A stretch of 64,000 nt of DNA from Methanoprimaticola sp047501175 (GCF_047501175.1 NZ_JBEQWH010000005.1:83442-147441), one strand, 5' to 3'. Positions 26,381 to 36,062 are shown, counted from the stretch's first letter. The notes: generated from the sequence alone by a model not told the origin. Translations and numbers: made by a program.

Positions 26381-28020
26381 ATGAAGAATCTTGATACGAG
26401 CGGCATCGGGTTCTCCGATATGATCGACAACGACATGCTCTACATCGACAAGACGTTGCTCATAGACGACATCCTCAGGACGGACAGCAGAGGGGTGTTC
26501 CTCTACACGCGCCCGAGGAGGTTCGGGAAGACCACGAACCTCTCCATGCTCCAGGAATACTTCGACGTCAGAAGGAGGGGGACGCACAGGTTCGACGGGC
26601 TGGCGATATCCAGGCCGGAGTACTCCAGGCATGAGGTCCACAGGAATGCCTACAACGTCGTCCGCATAGACCTCAAGGGATGCAACCCCAGGACATATGA
26701 CAGCTTTATCGAGAGTATCGGGTACATCATCGCAGAGGTCTTCGGAAAACAACTCGATGCGATCGACCGGGGATCCCTGACTCAGATGGACGTGAAGCAT
26801 CTGGACCGTATAGCCGGGGCAGAGGCTACGGAGAGCATGCTTGTCTCATCGCTTCAACTCCTCAGCAGGGCCCTCCATGCTTCCAACGGCCTCAGGACCG
26901 TCATACTCGTGGACGAGTACGATGCCCCGATAACGTACGATCTCGACAATCCCAATCAGAAGAAAATCTTGGCATTCCTCTCGGGGTTCCTGTCATCCGC
27001 CTTCAAGAGCAACGACCACGTCCAGCTGGGCGTCATCACAGGAATACTTCAGATGGCCAAGGAGAACATGTTCTCCAAACTGAACAACGTGGTCGTCAAC
27101 AACATCTTCTCATTGACGTCGGACGAGCGCTACGGATTCACGGAGTCGGAGGTCAAGGCCGTATTGGAGGGCCGGGAGTGTCTGGAGCAGTTCGGGAAGG
27201 TCAAGGAATGGTATGACGGATACCGTTTCGGTAATGCAGACGTCTACAATCCCTATGCCATCATCAATTTCGCCATCACGGGAAAGGAATTCAAGCGGTT
27301 CTGGGCGGGCAACAACTCAGGGCCCGCGCTCAGGATGCTGTTCAGCAGCCTCGAAGCGGACACGTTCGAGAAGATCAGCGGTCTGCTGAAGGGCGGAGAG
27401 ATCGAGTACGAGATGGACAGCGGCGTCTTCCTGGACGATCTCGCGAAAGGTTCACTGACGACGGTCCTGTCCGTGATGGCCATGAGCGGTTACCTCAAGG
27501 CGGTTCCCACAGGTACGGACGACGTCTACACGCTCAGCATCCCGAACTATGAGGTCTGGAGGTCGGTCAAGAGGGTCCTGGACGATATGGGGCCAGCATC
27601 GGAGCGCAGGATCTCCATGATGAGGGAGGCGGTGTTCAAGAACGACGCCGAGGCACTGTGCGGGATATTGGAGGACATCCTCGCGTGCGAGAGCTACTTC
27701 GACCTGGTCGATGAGAAGGACTATCGGCAGATCCTGATGACCGCGATGTTCCTCGTCTCCAGGGATTCCGAGGTCAGGACCCAGAGGGAGGCGGGAAGCG
27801 GCAGATTGGACATAGTGATGACCTCCGACGGGCGTCCCAGCGTAATATTCGAGCTCAAGCGCTCCATAAAGGAGGCCGACCTCGTCAGGGACGCGGAGGA
27901 GGGCCTCAGGCAGATCCATGGGCGCAGATACTACGCGGGTCTCGAGGGGGACGTGATCCTCTACGGGATCTCGTTCTGGTCCAAGTTCCCGTGCGTCAGA
28001 TCCGAAGCAATCCGCATGGA
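26381..28020 (+). CDS. AAA-like ATPase with C-terminal PD-(D/E)XK domain
   Basis: About 547 residues of recognisable protein. N-terminal FSDMIDNDMLYIDKT and YTRPRRFGKTTNLSML (Walker A-like RRFGKT) are the signature of the AAA-ATPase_like family; VILVDEYDAPI is Walker B. The C-terminal RQILMTAMFLVSRDSEVRTQREAGSGRLDIVM, then IFELKRSIK, is a PDDEXK_9 nuclease-like domain. Conserved sequence ends near 28020 (VILYGISFWSKF...). There is no stop in frame: the frame stays open to 30607, running antisense through adk and out of frame through the FAD oxidase. The true C-terminus is therefore uncertain; an indel may have removed the stop (a TAA at 28051 is in another frame). Confidence 0.75.
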
Positions 28021-28070
28021 ACGGGTCCGAGGCCAGCATCGGACGATCGATAAGAATGAAGATGGTTTTC

Positions 28071-28096
28071 GGGGGGGCCCCGCCCCGGGCCCCCCC
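28071..28096. terminator. GC-rich hairpin between convergent genes
   Basis: Arms GGGGGGGCCC and GGGCCCCCCC with loop CGCCCC, between the AAA-like gene and adk, which converge here. The plus strand has TTTT just before the stem, so on the minus strand the stem is followed by AAAA. Confidence 0.6.
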
Positions 28097-28132
28097 CTCG
28101 CGGGCACCCGTCCCGGGTCCGCCCACTGGCGA

Positions 28133-28759
28133 TCACTGAACGGCCTTCTGGACCTGCTCGAAGATGCCGTCGATGCTGCCGGTTCCCTGGATGGTCACGA
28201 GGACATCCTTTCCACCGTAGTAGTCGATCAAGGGCATGGTGTTGTCCCTGTAGACCTGCAGCCTGTTCTTGACGGTGGCTTCCTTGTCGTCGTCCCTCTG
28301 GTAGAGCTTCCCTCCGCACTTGTCGCAGACGCCCTCGACCTTGGACGGGTTGCTGACGAGGTGGTACACGGCGTTGCAGTCGGGGCAGGAGCGCCTCATG
28401 GTGAGCCTCTTGACGAGCTCCTCGTCGGGGACGTCGAGGTTCAGTGCCAGATCGACGTCGACCTGCTGTCCGAGGGCGTCCGCCTGCTCGACTGTGCGGG
28501 GGAATCCGTCGAGGATGACCCCTCCCTTGGCCTGTGCGATCTTCTCCTTCATGAGTCCGATGATCAGGTCGTTGGGGACGAGGGCGCCGGAGTCCATGTA
28601 TCCCTTGGCCTTGAGTCCGAGCTCGGTGCCGTTCCTGACAGCCTCACGGAGCATGTCCCCGGTGGAGAGCCTGGTGTAGCCGAGCTTCTCGCTGAGCATC
28701 TCGCCCTGGGTCCCTTTTCCGGATCCGGGGGGTCCGAGGAGAACAATTACGGATTTCAT
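28133..28759 (-). CDS. adk: Adenylate kinase with zinc lid
   Basis: 208 residues, long (bacterial-type) adenylate kinase: P-loop GPPGSGKGT at 9-17, TGDMLR, DGFPRTVEQ, and an LID domain with four cysteines (CPDC and CDKC) that binds zinc. It balances AMP, ADP and ATP in the cytoplasm. The length and motifs are complete. It is monocistronic here, flanked by accessory ATPases and divergent from the FAD oxidase gene. Confidence 0.95.
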   Translation of the reverse strand: MKSVIVLLGPPGSGKGTQGEMLSEKLGYTRLSTGDMLREAVRNGTELGLKAKGYMDSGALVPNDLIIGLMKEKIAQAKGGVILDGFPRTVEQADALGQQVDVDLALNLDVPDEELVKRLTMRRSCPDCNAVYHLVSNPSKVEGVCDKCGGKLYQRDDDKEATVKNRLQVYRDNTMPLIDYYGGKDVLVTIQGTGSIDGIFEQVQKAVQ

Positions 28760-28946
28760 GTCTCACGGCTAAGGACTCAAGGTTATAAAGGTAGTGCAGG
28801 GGCGTGTCATCCTCTCATGCGTCCAGCGGCTCTCCGACATCGAAGTCGCATGAGCCATCGGCCTCAACCCCGCTTACAGTCTGCCCCGTCCTCGCAATGT
28901 ATTAAACCTACGCATCATATCGCGAACCCAGTCAAGAGGTGTCCCA

Positions 28947-30395
28947 ATGGACCAGAAGATTATCGATCAGATCGAGGCGGTCGTCGGCAAGGACGGTTAC
29001 TCCGTCGAGCCCGCAGTCCTCTACACGTACGGATTCGACGCCTCCATATTCCACAGCACTCCCGAGATGGTCGTGCAGCCCCGCTCCACCGAGCAGGTGT
29101 CCGAGATCATGAAGATCGCACACGCCAACAGGATCCCCGTGGTCCCCCGCGGTGCCGGGACCGGGCTGTGCGGCTCCGCCGTCCCCGTGAAGGGCGGCAT
29201 AGTCATGGCCATGCAGAGGATGGACAGGATCACCAGGATCAGCGTCGCGGACCTCTGGGTCGACGTGGAGGCCGGCGTGGTGTACAACGACCTCAACGCG
29301 GAGCTCTCCAAATACGGCTTCTTCTTCCCCCCGTCCCCCGGGTCGGCGGAGGCGTGCCAGATCGGAGGGATGGTCGCGACCAACGCGTCCGGCATGCGCG
29401 CCGTCAAGTACGGCGCCACGAGGGACTTCGTCCTCGGCCTCACGTTCGTGAAGGCCGACGGGGAGATCGTCCGCGCCGGTACGCGCACAATCAAGGATTC
29501 GTCGGGATACCAGCTGGCCCGTCTGCTCTGCGGTTCCGAGGGGACCCTGGGCATCATAACCGAGGTCACCCTCAAGCTGACCACCAAGCCCAAGAAGTCC
29601 GCATCCTGCCTCTGCTGCTTCAACACCGTGGAGGATGCAGGGACATGCATATCGGCCATAATCGCCAAGCCCCTGATCCCCGCATCCTGCGAGCTGATGG
29701 ACAGCGTCAGCATAAACGCGGTCAACAAGGCGAGGGGCAACCCCCTTCCCGACTGCGGTGCACTGTGCATCGTCGAGGTCGACGGGGAGACCGAGGAGAT
29801 CATCGACAGGGACCTCAAGATCGTCGAGGAGGTCGCAAACTCCATCGGTGCGATCACCGTCACCCCTACGAAGGACAAGAAGCTGATCGCGCAGTGGACC
29901 GATGCACGCAAGTCCGTCATGACGTCCCTCTCCGCGCTCAAGCCCGGATGCTCCTCCGTCTCGCTGGCGGACGACATGGGCGTACCCGTGTCCCAGGTGC
30001 CCAAGGCGGTCAAGGCGTTCCAGGAGATCGCGGACAAATACCGCGTAACGGTCGCGACCTACGGCCACGCGTCCGATGGGAACCTGCACACCAAGATGGT
30101 CATCGACCCCACCGACAAGGACGAGTGGGACCGCGGTGTCCAGGCGGTCAACGAGATCTTCGATGTCTGCATCGAGCTCGGAGGGACCGTCACCGGGGAG
30201 CATGGGGTCGGTATCTCCAAGGCGCCCAACTTCCAGAAGGAGCGCGCCTCCGAACTCTCGTCCATCAGGGCGATCAAGAAGGCCATGGACCCCGAGAACA
30301 TCCTCAACCCGGGGAAGCTCGAGCAGTGGGAGGGTGCGATCCTCGGGAACCTGAGGTACCCCTGTCCCGCATACATGGGTCCCGCCAAGGACTGA
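28947..30395 (+). CDS. FAD-linked oxidase, GlcD / D-lactate dehydrogenase type
   Basis: 482 residues. The FAD-binding_4 domain shows VVPRGAGTGLCG, GGMVATNASGMRAVKYGATRDFV and LLCGSEGTLGII; the C-terminal FAD-oxidase domain shows ATYGHASDGNLHTKMVIDPTD, GTVTGEHGVG and MDPENILNPGK. The family oxidises D-2-hydroxy acids such as glycolate or D-lactate. In Methanomassiliicoccales a GlcD-like protein has been discussed as a partner for HdrD-type electron transfer; no HdrD gene is beside it here. It has its own promoter region and ends in a hairpin. Confidence 0.88.
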   Translation: MDQKIIDQIEAVVGKDGYSVEPAVLYTYGFDASIFHSTPEMVVQPRSTEQVSEIMKIAHANRIPVVPRGAGTGLCGSAVPVKGGIVMAMQRMDRITRISVADLWVDVEAGVVYNDLNAELSKYGFFFPPSPGSAEACQIGGMVATNASGMRAVKYGATRDFVLGLTFVKADGEIVRAGTRTIKDSSGYQLARLLCGSEGTLGIITEVTLKLTTKPKKSASCLCCFNTVEDAGTCISAIIAKPLIPASCELMDSVSINAVNKARGNPLPDCGALCIVEVDGETEEIIDRDLKIVEEVANSIGAITVTPTKDKKLIAQWTDARKSVMTSLSALKPGCSSVSLADDMGVPVSQVPKAVKAFQEIADKYRVTVATYGHASDGNLHTKMVIDPTDKDEWDRGVQAVNEIFDVCIELGGTVTGEHGVGISKAPNFQKERASELSSIRAIKKAMDPENILNPGKLEQWEGAILGNLRYPCPAYMGPAKD

Positions 30396-30407
30396 AAACC
30401 GCATCCC

Positions 30408-30427
30408 GGGAGGGGCCCGCCCCTCCC
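30408..30427. terminator. Hairpin after the FAD oxidase gene
   Basis: Arms GGGAGGGG and CCCCTCCC, 13 bases after the stop codon and just before the stop of the opposing ATPase gene, so it can serve both. Confidence 0.6.
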
Positions 30428-30428
30428 A

Positions 30429-31718
30429 TCATTCTCTCAGAGAGGTTATCGGGACCACGTACACCCCATCCTCGCGCCTGTATGCGAACGGCTCCGTCCC
30501 GCATATCACGCACAGGAACGTCGGAGGCGTGGCGCCCGGGTCTCTGGAGATGTATTCCGAGATCCTCGCCAGGTTGTGGGCACTCTCATCTATGCCGATC
30601 CCCGTGAGTTTGATCTCGAACGCGCCCCATCTGCCGTCGCGTAGCTCCACCACGGCATCGATCTCGCGGCCGTCCGCATCGCGATAATGATGGAGCCTTC
30701 CGCCCAGGGTCTCGGCATAGATCCTCAGGTCGTGCTGACAGAGTGATTCAAATAGGAACCCCAGGGTCTCATGGTCCCTCAGCAAGGCCTTCGGCCCCAC
30801 GTTCAAGGCGCTTGCGGCGAGGGATGGGTCCGCAAGATGCCTCTTCGGACTTTTCCCGACCCTGACCGAGGACCTCAGGTTGGGATTGAACGCAGGCTGT
30901 TCCTCTATCAGATTCAATCTCCTCAGGATGCTTTCGTATTTCACCAGGGTGGATTGGTCGATGACGCCGTCGTCCGGGAACCTCCTCATGTCGCTGCGGA
31001 TTGTCTTGTCGGTGGCCAGGGTGCTCTCGTTGCGGGCGAGCGACCTTATCAGTCTCCTCATGGTGCCCTCGTTCGCTCCGGGGGATATGCGGGGGAGATC
31101 GTTCTCGACGATCTCGTCTATCAGACTCTCCGCGGCATTCGATGCATCTTCGGGGTCTAGGCCGAGGTTGGCCGGCCATCCTCCCCTGACTATGTATGAG
31201 GCTATCTGCTCCAGGCTGGTCTCCTTGGATGCTGTGCGGACGTCGTCCCCCTCGAACATCCCGTAGAGGGACACCGAGCCGTCCGAATCCCCTGTCTCGA
31301 ACAGGGACATTGTATGCATGTGCAGGGTGCAGATGCGTCCGAACCCCGTGTGCAGTCCGGAGGATCCCTCGTCGTCGGGTGTGGACGACCCGCACAGTAT
31401 GAACCTCCCCTTCCCGGAACCGCCGTCCACCGTCTGGCGGACGGCATCCCATATCGCCGGGACCGTCTGCCATTCATCAATCATGCGAGGCTCGTCCCCT
31501 TCAAGTACGGAGAATGGGTCGAATCTTGCAAGCCGTCTGTTCCTATAATCCTCTCTCGGGTCCTCGAGGTTGTACGCGCTCCGGGAATTGTTCCTCGCAG
31601 TCCATGTCTTGCCGGAGTACTTCGGACCCTTGATGTACACTGCTCCGCATGATCTCATCCTCTTGGCTATGACCTGGTCGATGAGCCTTGGCATGTAGTC
31701 GTCTGGAGTCAGAGTCAT
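30429..31718 (-). CDS. AAA_14/DUF4143 ATPase, paralogue A
   Basis: 429 residues from MTLTPDDYMPRLID. Walker A GPKYSGKTWTA, EWQTVPAIWDAVR and CGSS are the AAA_14 core; the C-terminal DUF4143 part has HHYRDADGREIDAVVELRDGRWGAFEIKL, the nuclease-like core, and ends VYVVPITSLRE. It is strongly similar along its whole length to the next gene upstream (start MTLTP, end GVYVVPITSLRN), so the two are tandem paralogues. Function is unknown. The 100 bases upstream are very AT-rich. Confidence 0.8.
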   Translation of the reverse strand: MTLTPDDYMPRLIDQVIAKRMRSCGAVYIKGPKYSGKTWTARNNSRSAYNLEDPREDYRNRRLARFDPFSVLEGDEPRMIDEWQTVPAIWDAVRQTVDGGSGKGRFILCGSSTPDDEGSSGLHTGFGRICTLHMHTMSLFETGDSDGSVSLYGMFEGDDVRTASKETSLEQIASYIVRGGWPANLGLDPEDASNAAESLIDEIVENDLPRISPGANEGTMRRLIRSLARNESTLATDKTIRSDMRRFPDDGVIDQSTLVKYESILRRLNLIEEQPAFNPNLRSSVRVGKSPKRHLADPSLAASALNVGPKALLRDHETLGFLFESLCQHDLRIYAETLGGRLHHYRDADGREIDAVVELRDGRWGAFEIKLTGIGIDESAHNLARISEYISRDPGATPPTFLCVICGTEPFAYRREDGVYVVPITSLRE

Positions 31719-31825
31719 AATATATAAACTAGATTTACTTATATTTATATATTTTCCGAAATTGACTGAATCAATCATCTGAATTCGAATGAATTGTCAA
31801 GTAAAATTCAGATACATCGGGTGCC

Positions 31826-33127
31826 TCAGTTCCGTAGCGAGGTTATCGGGACCACATATACTCCATCATCGCGCCTGTATGCGGCCGAGCATACGCCGCA
31901 CAGTACGCACATGAAGGAGGGGGCCATCCATCCGCTTCCGCTCTCGACACTGTTCTCGAGACTATCCGCGATGCGGGTCATGTTATCGGCGGCCTCATCG
32001 ACCTGATTGGTTCCGAGCTTGATCTCGAACATCCCCCATCTCCTGTCCGGCATCTCGACTATGGCATCCACCTCATTGTTGCCTTCCCTGTAGTGGAATA
32101 ACTTTCCCCCAACGGACTGGGCATAGATCTGCAGGTCCCGTTCGCACATTCCCTCGAAGAAGAATCCGTATGTGTTGAGGTCCTTGAACAGCATGTCCTT
32201 AGTCAGTCCCAGTGCGGAGATCCCTATCGCAGGGTCGCTCAGATGTCTCTTGGGCTTTTTCCCTATGCGCTTGGACGATCTTATGTTCGGGCTGTATGCC
32301 GGCTGGTTCTCTATGAGGAACATCCTGTCAAGGGCATCGATGTAGTTCGATACGGTCGTATCCTTGATGGTGTCGTCTTCGTTCTCCTTCATGTCGTTCG
32401 AGATCGTCTTGATGCTGGCAAGGGTGCTTTCGTTGCGTGCCAGTGATCTGATGAGTCTCTTCATCCTCTCTTGGTCCTTTCCGGGATCTATGCGGGGAAG
32501 GTCCCGTTCGCACAACGCATCGACATACCCCGGCATTCCTCCTCTGAGATCATCCGGCTCGTTGTCTATGATCCCAGGCCATCCACCCCTCATGGTCAAA
32601 CGTATGAGGTCCTCCAGATTCACATCCTTGATCGGCGTGTTCTTGAACTCCCCATCGAAGAGGCCGCTCATGGATACGTTCCCGTCCGAGTCCCCTGATT
32701 CGAAAAGGCTCATCGTGCGCATGCGGATCGGTACTATGCGTCCCATTCCACTATGGGTCTGGATGTCGTCGACCCCAGGTCTGATCGGGACGGACGACCC
32801 GCATAGTATGTACTTTCCCTTGGAGCCACTCATGTCGACATCTCTGCGTACGCCATCCCATATGGCAGGGATCATCTGCCATTCATCTATTAGATGCGGC
32901 GGTTCTCCTTCCAGGGCATAGTTCATATCTATGGACGCTAGCGTATGGTTCCTGTAGTTCTGACTCGAATCGTCGAGGGCGTACATGCTGTTGCAATGCG
33001 TGCGTGCGGTCCATGTCTTCCCGCAATACTTCGTGCCTTCGATGGAAACACAGCCGAACCGTTTCAGCATATCGTCGATCAGAGGGTCTACCAGTCTCGG
33101 TCTGTATCCTGCAGGTGTCAATGTCAT
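31826..33127 (-). CDS. AAA_14/DUF4143 ATPase, paralogue B
   Basis: 433 residues from MTLTPAGYRPRLVD. Walker A reads GTKYCGKTWTA; EWQMIPAIWDGVR and CGSSVPIRPG follow; the C-terminal core is HYREGNNEVDAIVEMPDRRWGMFEIKLG. The protein is a tandem duplicate of the downstream gene. A 23-base-period repeat array begins about 34 bases upstream of the start. A longer frame adds nine residues (to 33154) but lacks similarity to paralogue A there. Confidence 0.8.
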   Translation of the reverse strand: MTLTPAGYRPRLVDPLIDDMLKRFGCVSIEGTKYCGKTWTARTHCNSMYALDDSSQNYRNHTLASIDMNYALEGEPPHLIDEWQMIPAIWDGVRRDVDMSGSKGKYILCGSSVPIRPGVDDIQTHSGMGRIVPIRMRTMSLFESGDSDGNVSMSGLFDGEFKNTPIKDVNLEDLIRLTMRGGWPGIIDNEPDDLRGGMPGYVDALCERDLPRIDPGKDQERMKRLIRSLARNESTLASIKTISNDMKENEDDTIKDTTVSNYIDALDRMFLIENQPAYSPNIRSSKRIGKKPKRHLSDPAIGISALGLTKDMLFKDLNTYGFFFEGMCERDLQIYAQSVGGKLFHYREGNNEVDAIVEMPDRRWGMFEIKLGTNQVDEAADNMTRIADSLENSVESGSGWMAPSFMCVLCGVCSAAYRRDDGVYVVPITSLRN

Positions 33128-33160
33128 ATCCATTCCTTTCTCAATTGCTATCAAGTTAGG

Positions 33161-33321
33161 GGAGCTTTTTCAGTGTTATCATGGGAGCTTTTTCATAAAT
33201 AATATAGTACTATTTACATAAAAGTTAGGGGAGCTTTTTCAGTATTATTGGGGGAATTTTTTCAGAATCTACAGAGGAACTTTTTCACATCCCCTACAGG
33301 ATGATTTTCAGAGCTCTCGCT
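33161..33321. repeat. Seven-unit tandem array with exact 23-base period
   Basis: Units start at 33161, 33184, 33207 (degenerate), 33230, 33253, 33276 and 33299. The consensus start is GGAGCTTTTTCA, followed by a variable AT-rich half that often contains TTAT. Exact spacing across seven units, including the degenerate one, is visible by eye. It fills the gap between the M50 protease 3' end and ATPase paralogue B. It could be an operator array, an iteron set or bent DNA with phased T-tracts. Confidence 0.8.
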
Positions 33322-33343
33322 GGGTCACAACATATGATTAAGG

Positions 33344-34021
33344 TCACGCGAAGTACAGGTCGGGCATCCACATGAACATGTACGCGATCTCCAGGGCCGC
33401 AACCGCCATGGCCGCAATGTACACGGGGGCATTCCACACGAGTATCTTCGAGCCGTCCAGTGGGGGGATCGGGAGAAGGTTGAAGAACGCCAGGAACGCG
33501 TTGAGGTTCGCGAGCATCAGGAACACGAACACCAGCGGGGTATGGTTGAACGCGAAGCATCCGACTATCCCGACCATCGCCAGTACGATGTTCACGGCAG
33601 GTCCGGCTATGCTGATGAGCCCGTTCGTCCTCTTGTCGGGATATCCGTTTATCACGACCGCTCCGGGTGCCGCGAACAGGAATCCCAGCAGGGATGTGAT
33701 CAGCGTTATGAACAGTCCGATGCGGGACATGCGGAACTCGGACCTCAGGCCGAAGTTCTGGGCGGTGAACTTGTGACCGAACTCGTGGAGCAGGAAGCTG
33801 AAGAACACGAGGCCGAAGCAGGTGACGATCAGGATGGGCCATCTGGCGACATCGCCGTAGGCGTAGCCGAGATACCACATGAACTGGCTGTCCCTGTAGA
33901 GGATGACGAATGCGATCGACAGCACGACCATCGCTACCGCGATGTCGCCGATCTCGCGGCCGCTGAACCTCTTGTCCGGGGTCACGTTGATCGTGTACGT
34001 GTCATCCATGAGTGTTCGCAT
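33344..34021 (-). CDS. M50-family intramembrane metalloprotease (site-2 protease type)
   Basis: 225 residues with about six membrane segments. The zinc motif HEFGH lies in transmembrane context (FFSFLLHEFGHKFTAQNFG), and the second motif is NLLPIPPLDGSK with the third metal ligand Asp. Length and motifs match the short archaeal S2P-like group without PDZ or CBS domains. The substrate, probably a membrane-tethered regulator, is unknown. A start at the internal Met (34009) is possible. Confidence 0.88.
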   Translation of the reverse strand: MRTLMDDTYTINVTPDKRFSGREIGDIAVAMVVLSIAFVILYRDSQFMWYLGYAYGDVARWPILIVTCFGLVFFSFLLHEFGHKFTAQNFGLRSEFRMSRIGLFITLITSLLGFLFAAPGAVVINGYPDKRTNGLISIAGPAVNIVLAMVGIVGCFAFNHTPLVFVFLMLANLNAFLAFFNLLPIPPLDGSKILVWNAPVYIAAMAVAALEIAYMFMWMPDLYFA

Positions 34022-34127
34022 CCGCTCATATAATATATATTTTGGATTGTGAGATTCATACCGCCCGAAGATTCCGAGGGGGTCAGTGACCGTTTACTTT
34101 AATCCTTGATCCCATTGCTCGTCCAAG

Positions 34128-36059
34128 ATGGCACAGACTGCGGCTCACGGAAAGGAGCATCTGAGATGGTGCGACGCGTGCGGGACGCTCCTGCTGGGGG
34201 AATCGTGTTCCCGGTGCGGGTCCGAAGGACGGGAGTTCAGGATCAACAGTCCCGGGGACATCCGTCCGTGCATGGGTGACAGCATCGACATCGTGATGTC
34301 CCTGTTCCGCGAGTCCTTCGGAACCGATGCGCCCCTGAGATCGAGGCAGATGTTCCTCAACAAGGTTCCGGGGGAGGATCGTGCGGACGAGATCGTGGCG
34401 TGCGGCGCGGTGATCGCGGTCATGCGTTACGACATACGCCGCAAGCGTCTGGCACTGGAGCTGAGACAACCGGGGGCGGAGCTGTTCGCCGATCATGCGA
34501 CCCGCAACGTGGTCTCCTTCGCAGGGATGTCCGGACATCTGAAGGGGAAGGTCGTCCCCGGGTCCAATGTGACCTCCGTCGTGGGGGAGTTCTCCCGCGG
34601 GGACCCGCTCATACTCAGGAAGGGCGGCAAGGTCGGTCCGGGGGTGGCGCTGGAGTCCAGCGCCGATCTGAAGGGTGCGGAGCGTGCGGTCAAGATCCGT
34701 GACCTGAACGCGCCGTCCGGCATCCCGACGGGTCCCCCATCGGACCCCGACGTCTTCGTGGAGGCCAACCGCACCCACATGAGACAGATACAGAGGCGTG
34801 CCGTCAGGGAGATATCGAAGTTCCTCTCCGAGGGCAACCGCAAGGGCCTTCCCGTCACGGTCTCGTTCTCCGGAGGGAAGGACTCCCTCGCAGCATACGC
34901 ATTGGCGGCGGAGGCCTCCGATTCCGTGGAACTGATCAACATCGACACGGGTCTGGAGTTCCCTGAGACCGTCGAGTATGTGAGGTCGTTCGCCGCAAGG
35001 CACGGGCTCAGGGTCCACACGGCCCGCGGGAACGACGGGTTCTGGGACAACGTGGACGCCTTCGGTCCGCCCGCCAAGGACTTCAGGTGGTGCTGCAAGG
35101 TGTGCAAGCTGGGTCCTGTTACCGACGTCATCGACTCGGAGTTCCCGAAGGGGACCGTCACCGTCGAGGGAAACCGTCGCCTGGAATCGTTCGCCCGCTC
35201 CCAGATAGGGTTCGTGACGAAGAACCCGTTCGTCCCGAACCAGATCAACCTCAACCCAATCCGCGGATGGAGCGCGGCGGAGGTATGGGCGTACATACTG
35301 ATGCACCGTCTCGAGTACAATCCGCTCTATGACAGGGACTTCGAGAGGATCGGGTGCTACCTGTGCCCCGCGTGCCTCGAGAGCGAGTGGGCCAACATCG
35401 GGAGGATCCATCCGGACCTGTTCGGCAGATGGGACTCCCACCTCCGCGAGTACGCGGAGAGGAACGGCCTTCCCGAGGAGTACGCGGACCTCGGGTTCTG
35501 GAGATGGAAGGCGCTCCCGCCGAAGATGGTCCAGATCGCCGACGAGATGGGCCTGGACCTGAGGCCGAAGGCCCAGCAGGGCCCGTCCATGAGGCTGACC
35601 AAGGGCGCATCGCCGTGCGCGGCCGGAGGGTACTCCATCGAGGCCATAGTCACCGTCCCCCGCGTCAGGGACTTCTCCTACGTGGAGGATGCGCTCCGCA
35701 CGGTGGGGGATGCGAAGTACTCCGACGATTACGAGATCGCGCTCCTCCGCCTTCCCGTGGGGAGGGCCAGGCTGTTCGGGGGTGGCCAGGTCTCCGTCAA
35801 CTCCCCGGATCCCCGCAACGCCAAGGCGATATTCGAGAGGTCCGTCAAGGCGCTGATCCGTGCGATGATGTGCACCGAGTGCGGGATCTGCGCCAAAGGA
35901 TGTCCCCGCCATGCGATAAGGATGGACGGGGGCATGAGGGTCGATCCCGACAGGTGCAACTCCTGCGGAAGGTGCGAGCGTTCCTGCATGGTCGTCCACT
36001 ATTACGACAGGCTGATGCAGGGGGATGCGAAGGACCCGTCCGCAACGCTTAAGAGATGA
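34128..36059 (+). CDS. PUA / PAPS-reductase-family / ferredoxin fusion protein
   Basis: 643 residues. An N-terminal zinc ribbon (WCDACG...CSRCG) is followed by a PUA-like domain (about 60-190), then the adenine nucleotide alpha hydrolase domain of PAPS reductases: PP-loop SFSGGKDSLAAYALA, NIDTGLEFPETVEYV, WCCKVCKLGP and RRLESFARS. The C-terminus has a CYLCPACLESEW pair and two [4Fe-4S] motifs (CTECGICAKGCP, CNSCGRCERSC). The architecture is known from methanogens as a conserved PAPS-reductase homologue; an RNA-thiolation or sulfur-handling role is more likely than sulfate assimilation, because the PUA domain suggests RNA binding. It is followed after three bases by a membrane-protein gene. 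Confidence 0.82.
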   Translation: MAQTAAHGKEHLRWCDACGTLLLGESCSRCGSEGREFRINSPGDIRPCMGDSIDIVMSLFRESFGTDAPLRSRQMFLNKVPGEDRADEIVACGAVIAVMRYDIRRKRLALELRQPGAELFADHATRNVVSFAGMSGHLKGKVVPGSNVTSVVGEFSRGDPLILRKGGKVGPGVALESSADLKGAERAVKIRDLNAPSGIPTGPPSDPDVFVEANRTHMRQIQRRAVREISKFLSEGNRKGLPVTVSFSGGKDSLAAYALAAEASDSVELINIDTGLEFPETVEYVRSFAARHGLRVHTARGNDGFWDNVDAFGPPAKDFRWCCKVCKLGPVTDVIDSEFPKGTVTVEGNRRLESFARSQIGFVTKNPFVPNQINLNPIRGWSAAEVWAYILMHRLEYNPLYDRDFERIGCYLCPACLESEWANIGRIHPDLFGRWDSHLREYAERNGLPEEYADLGFWRWKALPPKMVQIADEMGLDLRPKAQQGPSMRLTKGASPCAAGGYSIEAIVTVPRVRDFSYVEDALRTVGDAKYSDDYEIALLRLPVGRARLFGGGQVSVNSPDPRNAKAIFERSVKALIRAMMCTECGICAKGCPRHAIRMDGGMRVDPDRCNSCGRCERSCMVVHYYDRLMQGDAKDPSATLKR

Positions 36060-36062
36060 CGC

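Noticed and set aside
34128..36059. Assimilatory PAPS reductase
   Set aside because: The zinc ribbon, PUA and ferredoxin domains are not those of a sulfate-assimilation enzyme and no other sulfate-assimilation gene is present.
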